DNA of 6,228 nt from Deltaproteobacteria bacterium (GTDB taxonomy: Bacteria; Desulfobacterota; Dissulfuribacteria; Dissulfuribacterales; QOAL01), in NCBI GenBank assembly GCA_026996955.1, contig JALWJV010000100.1, positions 1 to 6,228 on the forward strand, in the 5' to 3' direction. A program made the translations under genes and the position numbers. Positions 5,543-6,228 of the stretch are shown here, piece after piece; the stretch's first letter is position 1; each line of letters opens with the position of its first letter. Below the pieces are notes generated by a model. The model did no database searches, was not told where the DNA came from, and saw nothing but the letters and a program-made list of their open reading frames with translations.

Positions 5543-5920
5543 ATGAAAAAGGTTTCTCTGGTATCTGTACTCACAGGTCTTTTGGTTCTGGGACTCGCTG
5601 GTCTTGCAATGGCAGCAGACGGTGACGTAGCAAAGGGTGGCCATGTAGGCTTCCTGATGGCAGCTTCAGTTCTGGCGGCTGGTCTTGGCGTTGGTATCGC
5701 TGCTTCCGGTTGCGGTGTTGGTATGGGTCACTGCTCCAAGGGTTGTCTTGATGGTACAGCTCGCAATCCTGAGCTTGCTGGTAAGCTCACCGTTACCATG
5801 TTCATCGGTCTGGCTCTTATCGAGTCTCTGACAATTTACGCACTGGTTGTTGCTCTTATCGCACTCTACGCCAACCCAATGCTTCCCAAGCTCATGGAGA
5901 TCTTCGGAATGGGTGCATAA
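5543..5920 (+). CDS. atpE: F-type ATP synthase subunit c, with N-terminal signal-like extension
   Basis: Rotor-ring proteolipid, present in many copies per enzyme. The 125 residues exceed the usual 75-90 because of an N-terminal extension: a basic start (MKK), a hydrophobic core and an AMA-A type cleavage site near residue 24, like a signal peptide. Helix 1 (about 36-66) has the glycine repeat GxGxG (47-51) and GxGxGxG (56-62); the polar loop is R74-N75-P76; helix 2 (about 82-110) holds the ion-binding carboxylate E94 in IESLTIY. The glutamine of sodium-type rings is replaced by M61, so proton coupling is more likely. Three cysteines (57, 64, 68) in helix 1 are unusual. The ATG at 5543 is chosen for its strong gggagg; an in-frame ATG at 5462 lies inside atpB. 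Codon choice differs from its neighbours, with mostly GGT for glycine, as in highly expressed genes. Terminator follows. Confidence 0.97.
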   Translation: MKKVSLVSVLTGLLVLGLAGLAMAADGDVAKGGHVGFLMAASVLAAGLGVGIAASGCGVGMGHCSKGCLDGTARNPELAGKLTVTMFIGLALIESLTIYALVVALIALYANPMLPKLMEIFGMGA

Positions 5921-5937
5921 TCAGTTAAGCTGATTAT
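5917..5937 (+). other. Small hairpin over the atpE stop codon
   Basis: ataatcag (5917-5924) and ctgattat (5930-5937) pair perfectly over 8 bases with a 5-base loop; the atpE stop codon TAA (5918-5920) lies in the left arm. It sits 10 bases before the terminator stem and could help protect the 3' end of the mRNA. Confidence 0.4.
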
Positions 5938-5947
5938 ATAAACCAGT

Positions 5948-5976
5948 AAAAAAACCCCGGCTTGCCGGGGTTTTTT
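5948..5976. terminator. Strong intrinsic terminator after atpE, probably bidirectional
   Basis: A 6-base G/C stem, ccccgg (5955-5960) with ccgggg (5965-5970), has a cttg tetraloop. It is followed by six T (5971-5976) and preceded by seven A (5948-5954). This is a textbook Rho-independent terminator for the atpZ-atpE transcript, and because of the A run it should also stop transcription coming from the right on the other strand. It shows that the Fo operon ends here without atpF. Confidence 0.95.
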
Positions 5977-6013
5977 ATTGTCTTGAACAATCCTATCTAT
6001 TTAACGTGAAAAT

Positions 6014-6048
6014 AGCTCAAAGCTGAAAGCTCAAGGCTCAAAGTCAAA
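6014..6048 (+). repeat. Tandem heptamer repeat, consensus agctcaa
   Basis: Five consecutive 7-base units: agctcaa (6014-6020), agctgaa (6021-6027), agctcaa (6028-6034), ggctcaa (6035-6041) and a decayed agtcaaa (6042-6048). Units related to the same heptamer occur on the opposite strand at 6064-6092, so the array is folded back on itself. The low complexity suggests growth by replication slippage. Confidence 0.85.
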
Positions 6049-6091
6049 AAAGCCATGTTTGTTTTCAGCTTCCGACTTTGAGCTTTGAGCT
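6028..6091. repeat. Long inverted repeat built from the heptamers
   Basis: Bases 6028-6045 pair with 6074-6091 over 18 positions with a single G-T pair, leaving a 28-base loop. Because the arms are tandem repeats, other registers also pair: tagctcaaagct (6013-6024) with agctttgagcta (6081-6092), and agctgaaa (6021-6028) with tttcagct (6063-6070). It lies about 50 bases after the terminator and so is probably not part of the atp mRNA. Confidence 0.85.
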
Positions 6092-6138
6092 AACTTTCAT
6101 GTCAGGGGGTGACAAGCCCCATGTCATGAAAGTTTAGC
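6090..6138. repeat. Second palindrome with perfect 10-base outer stem
   Basis: aactttcatg (6092-6101) and catgaaagtt (6125-6134) are exact reverse complements; allowing one bulged base the stem reaches gct/agc at 6089-6091 and 6136-6138. Inside, gggg (6105-6108) can pair with cccc (6117-6120), or tgtca (6100-6104) with tgaca (6110-6114). The shape resembles REP-like intergenic palindromes or a protein binding site. It abuts the heptamer hairpin. Confidence 0.75.
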
Positions 6139-6167
6139 GTGATAATTGGTTTTGTTTTGGAGTGACT

Positions 6168-6228
6168 ATGAAGAATTTCGTAGTTTTTCTTGGCGAAGCG
6201 GAGCCAGAAAATCGCGTCTGTCTGAGCG
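6168..6228 (+). CDS. Possible start of a next gene, product unknown, cut by the window edge
   Basis: An ATG at 6168 is preceded by ggag at 6159-6162, 5 bases away, and the frame stays open for 20 codons to the window end. The translation (MKNFVVFLGEAEPENRVCLS) matches no family I recognise. Against a real gene: bases 6184-6211 form a hairpin of the same kind as the palindromes before it, and the opposite strand is also open in two frames here, so the stretch may be non-coding repeat. No function is proposed. Confidence 0.25.
   Translation, partial: MKNFVVFLGEAEPENRVCLS
6184..6211. repeat. Third hairpin at the right edge
   Basis: ttttc (6185-6189) pairs with gaaaa (6207-6211) and tggc (6191-6194) with gcca (6203-6206), with T6190 bulged and a loop of gaagcgga (6195-6202). 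It is the third inverted repeat within 200 bases, which suggests that the repeat cluster continues past the window edge. Confidence 0.5.

Noticed and set aside
5543..5920. Sodium-coupled c-ring
   Set aside because: E94, S95 and Y99 agree with sodium-type rings, but the key glutamine of helix 1 is M61 and the proline is C57, so proton coupling is more likely.
6014..6092. CRISPR array
   Set aside because: The units are 7 bases long and contiguous, without spacers, and fold into an inverted repeat.

Overview
The window carries housekeeping genes, all on the + strand, from a bacterium with roughly balanced base composition. The ATP synthase Fo genes form their own cluster (atpZ-atpI-atpB-atpE) ending in a terminator, with no F1 genes after them. 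Subunit c has an N-terminal signal-like extension, and an RNase Y gene and a KMSKS-type tyrosyl-tRNA synthetase are present. Together these suggest a Desulfobacterota (deltaproteobacterial) genome, perhaps close to Desulfobulbales. This is inferred from gene content and style, not from a search.

Layout: (1) 1-1008, the 3' two thirds of rny (RNase Y), cut by the window edge. (2) 1009-1378, a 370-base gap with no convincing gene but at least five inverted repeats, a possible promoter, and an unusual tyrS ribosome-binding region in which a hairpin separates the purine-rich Shine-Dalgarno from the AUG. (3) 1379-2593 tyrS, then after 36 bases 2630-3922 hemL. (4) A 122-base spacer, then the tightly packed Fo cluster: atpZ (4045-4392) overlapping atpI (4361-4768), 2 bases, atpB (4771-5487), 55 bases, atpE (5543-5920). 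(5) A strong, probably bidirectional terminator at 5948-5976. (6) 5977-6228, a repeat-rich stretch: tandem heptamers that fold back on themselves, a second perfect-stem palindrome, a third hairpin, and a possible start of a next gene with a good ribosome-binding site.

Working together: AtpB and AtpE form the ion channel and rotor ring of the F-type ATP synthase; AtpZ and AtpI are small membrane proteins linked to c-ring assembly or magnesium supply. The b subunit and F1 must be encoded elsewhere. TyrS and HemL serve translation and tetrapyrrole synthesis, RNase Y mRNA turnover; I see no single pathway joining them to the Fo genes.

I did not find a clearly new multi-gene system. The points most worth a second look are the structured rny-tyrS gap with its hairpin-spaced tyrS start, a lysine/glycine pair in AtpB at positions linked to alkaliphile ATP synthases, a cysteine-rich helix 1 in AtpE, and the palindromic repeat cluster at the right edge.
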